From Erythrobacter donghaensis (lineage in GTDB: Bacteria; Pseudomonadota; Alphaproteobacteria; Sphingomonadales; Sphingomonadaceae): 6,309 nt of DNA. Below the pieces are notes generated by a model. It did no database searches. It saw only the letters and a program-made list of their open reading frames with translations, and was not told the origin of the DNA. The position numbers were made by a program, and so were the translations under genes. Location: positions 1 through 6,309 of the forward strand of contig NZ_LSJS01000082.1 of the NCBI RefSeq assembly GCF_001557325.1, in the 5' to 3' direction. Below are positions 4,936-6,309 of this stretch, one piece after another. Positions within the stretch are counted from its first letter, which is position 1, and each line of letters starts with the position of its first letter.

Positions 4936-6309
4936 GCCCAACAGCGATGACGATGCCGGGCTGGTAGCGCGCGTGACCCCGGGCGACAACGCCCAGCCGC
5001 TCACCGTCAGCGAGATATCCGCGCTGCTCAAGCGCACGGTCGAGGACCGCTTCGGCTTCGTGCGGCTGCGCGGCGAGCTTTCGGGGGTGAAGCGCGCGGC
5101 CTCGGGCCATTTCTACTGCGCCCTCAAGGACGAGGGCGCGGTGATCGACGGGGTGATGTGGAAAGGGAGCGCCGCCCGCCTCAATTTCCGCGCCGAGGAC
5201 GGCCTCGAGGTGATCGCCACCGGCAAGCTCACCACCTATCCGGGGCGCTCGAAATACCAGATCGTGATCGATTCGCTCGAGCTGGCTGGCGAGGGCGCGT
5301 TGCTGGCGCTGCTCGAGAAGACCCGCGCGAGGCTGGCGGCAGAAGGCCTGTTCGCGCCCGAGCGCAAGCGCCGCCTGCCGTTCCTGCCGCGGGTGATCGG
5401 CGTGGTCACCTCGCCGACGGGGGCGGTGATCCGCGACATTCTCCACCGCCTCGCCGACCGCTTCCCGAGCCACGTCGTCGTCTGGCCGGTGCTGGTGCAG
5501 GGCCAGGGCGCGGCCGAGCAGGTCGCCGCCGCGGTTCGGGGCTTCTCGGGTCTGGCGCCCGGCGGCCCGATCCCCCGCCCCGACGTGGTGATCGTCGCGC
5601 GCGGCGGCGGGTCGATCGAGGACCTGTGGAGCTTCAACGAGGAGGTGGTGGTCCGCGCCATCGCCGACTGCGCGATTCCCGTGATCAGCGCCGTGGGTCA
5701 CGAGACCGACACCACGCTCGCCGACCACGCCGCCGACCGCCGCGCGCCCACGCCCACCGCGGCGGCCGAGATGGCTGTGCCAGTGCGCGCGGACCTTGCC
5801 TTCACTCTCACCGACCTCGCCGCCCGCCAGCGCCGCGCGGTGCATCGCGGGCACGAGCTCGCACGCGAACGGCTCGCCGCGCGCGCGCGCCTGCTGCCGC
5901 GACCGGAGAACCTGCTGCAACCCCAGACCCAGCGCCTTGACGACCTGTCGGAACGCCTCCGCCGCGCGCTGGGCGACCGCTCGGCCAAGGGGCGCGAGCG
6001 GCTCGCCGGGGTGGCCGCGCGGCTTTCGCCCAGCCTGCTGGCGCGCAGCGCCGCCGAAGCGCAGCGCCGGCTCGACCGCGCGCGCCTCGCCCCCGCGCTC
6101 GTCGAGCGCCCCCTGCGCGAGGGCACCCAGCGGCTTGCTTCGCTGGCGCGGGTGATGAGCCAGCTCCACCCCGAAAGGCCGCTCGAGCGCGGCTATGCCA
6201 TCATCCGCGACGCATCGGGCAAGGCGCTGACCACCCGCGCCGAAGCCGCAGGCGAGGCGCGCCTCCAGCTCCAGTTCCGGGACGGCACGCTCGCCGCCAT
6301 CCCCGAGGG
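4925..6309 (+). CDS. xseA: Exodeoxyribonuclease VII large subunit (3' end beyond window)
   Basis: XseA, with several copies of the small subunit XseB, forms exonuclease VII, which degrades single-stranded DNA from both ends. The visible 461 codons have no stop; the frame runs off the right edge, so only the extreme C-terminus is missing. The order is a short acidic leader (1-22), an OB-fold DNA-binding domain (about 23-120, with [14 protein letters not shown] and [12 protein letters not shown]), then the catalytic domain. That domain has [14 protein letters not shown] (159-172), [16 protein letters not shown] (225-240) and [20 protein letters not shown] (from about 255). Asp171, Arg226, His259 and Asp262 line up with the residues reported as essential in E. 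coli (D155, R205, H238, D241). A long Arg/Ala/Leu-rich helical region (about 290-405) is the expected coiled coil for Xse[13 protein letters not shown] starts the C-terminal segment. Start ATG 4925 has AGGA five bases upstream. Confidence 0.96.
   Translation, partial: MAPPPNSDDDAGLVARVTPGDNAQPLTVSEISALLKRTVEDRFGFVRLRGELSGVKRAASGHFYCALKDEGAVIDGVMWKGSAARLNFRAEDGLEVIATGKLTTYPGRSKYQIVIDSLELAGEGALLALLEKTRARLAAEGLFAPERKRRLPFLPRVIGVVTSPTGAVIRDILHRLADRFPSHVVVWPVLVQGQGAAEQVAAAVRGFSGLAPGGPIPRPDVVIVARGGGSIEDLWSFNEEVVVRAIADCAIPVISAVGHETDTTLADHAADRRAPTPTAAAEMAVPVRADLAFTLTDLAARQRRAVHRGHELARERLAARARLLPRPENLLQPQTQRLDDLSERLRRALGDRSAKGRERLAGVAARLSPSLLARSAAEAQRRLDRARLAPALVERPLREGTQRLASLARVMSQLHPERPLERGYAIIRDASGKALTTRAEAAGEARLQLQFRDGTLAAIPE

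Noticed and set aside
3817..4950. Plus-strand open frame of 377 codons opposite purD
   Set aside because: Low-complexity His/Arg/Gly/Ala composition, and fully antisense to an unmistakable PurD.
4938..5000. Possible purD promoter inside xseA: TTGTCG, 17 bases, TACCAG on the minus strand
   Set aside because: The match to both hexamers is poor (about four and three of six), and such matches occur by chance. A promoter is needed in this area, but I cannot locate it.
4547..6169. Minus-strand open frame of 540 codons opposite xseA
   Set aside because: Its residues are Arg/Ala/Gly/His-rich with no domain, and it lies antisense to a clear XseA and partly over purD. Long antisense frames are expected at this GC content.

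Overview
The window is GC-rich, gene-dense bacterial chromosome. The protein sequences and the purD/xseA neighbourhood look alphaproteobacterial, most likely Sphingomonadales and perhaps an Erythrobacter/Porphyrobacter-like genome. This placement rests on recognising the proteins by eye, not on a search. There are seven coding regions: five complete, and two cut by the window edges (a lipoprotein at the left and xseA at the right).

Layout. On the minus strand, positions 1-795 hold an EI24/CysZ-type membrane protein, followed with a 4-base GTGA overlap by the first 31 codons of a predicted lipoprotein. Divergent from these is a PfkB-family sugar/nucleoside kinase (925-1926, +), of the type usually annotated as adenosine kinase. 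It converges on a minus-strand pair: a small lipoprotein cytochrome c (3069-3449) and a multi-spanning membrane protein rich in conserved-looking histidines (2170-2988). The 243-base convergent gap (1927-2169) holds a strong palindrome and several short repeats but no credible gene. Upstream of the cytochrome gene is a perfect FNR/FixK-type box, TTGAT-N4-ATCAA (3484-3497). Next come two inverted copies of a REP-like hairpin unit (3527-3615), then purD (3625-4926, -). xseA (4925 to the window end, +) is divergent from purD, and the two start codons physically overlap in the tetranucleotide CATG.

How the genes relate. purD (de novo purine synthesis), xseA (exonuclease VII large subunit) and the PfkB kinase (possibly purine salvage) are housekeeping functions. 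The cytochrome c and membrane protein pair is the least understood part. The pair has a covalent haem site (CGGCH), a membrane partner with several histidines in or near hydrophobic segments, and an FNR-type operator, which together suggest a small oxygen-regulated redox module. That functional reading is inference. I see no mobile element, CRISPR array, tRNA or rRNA.
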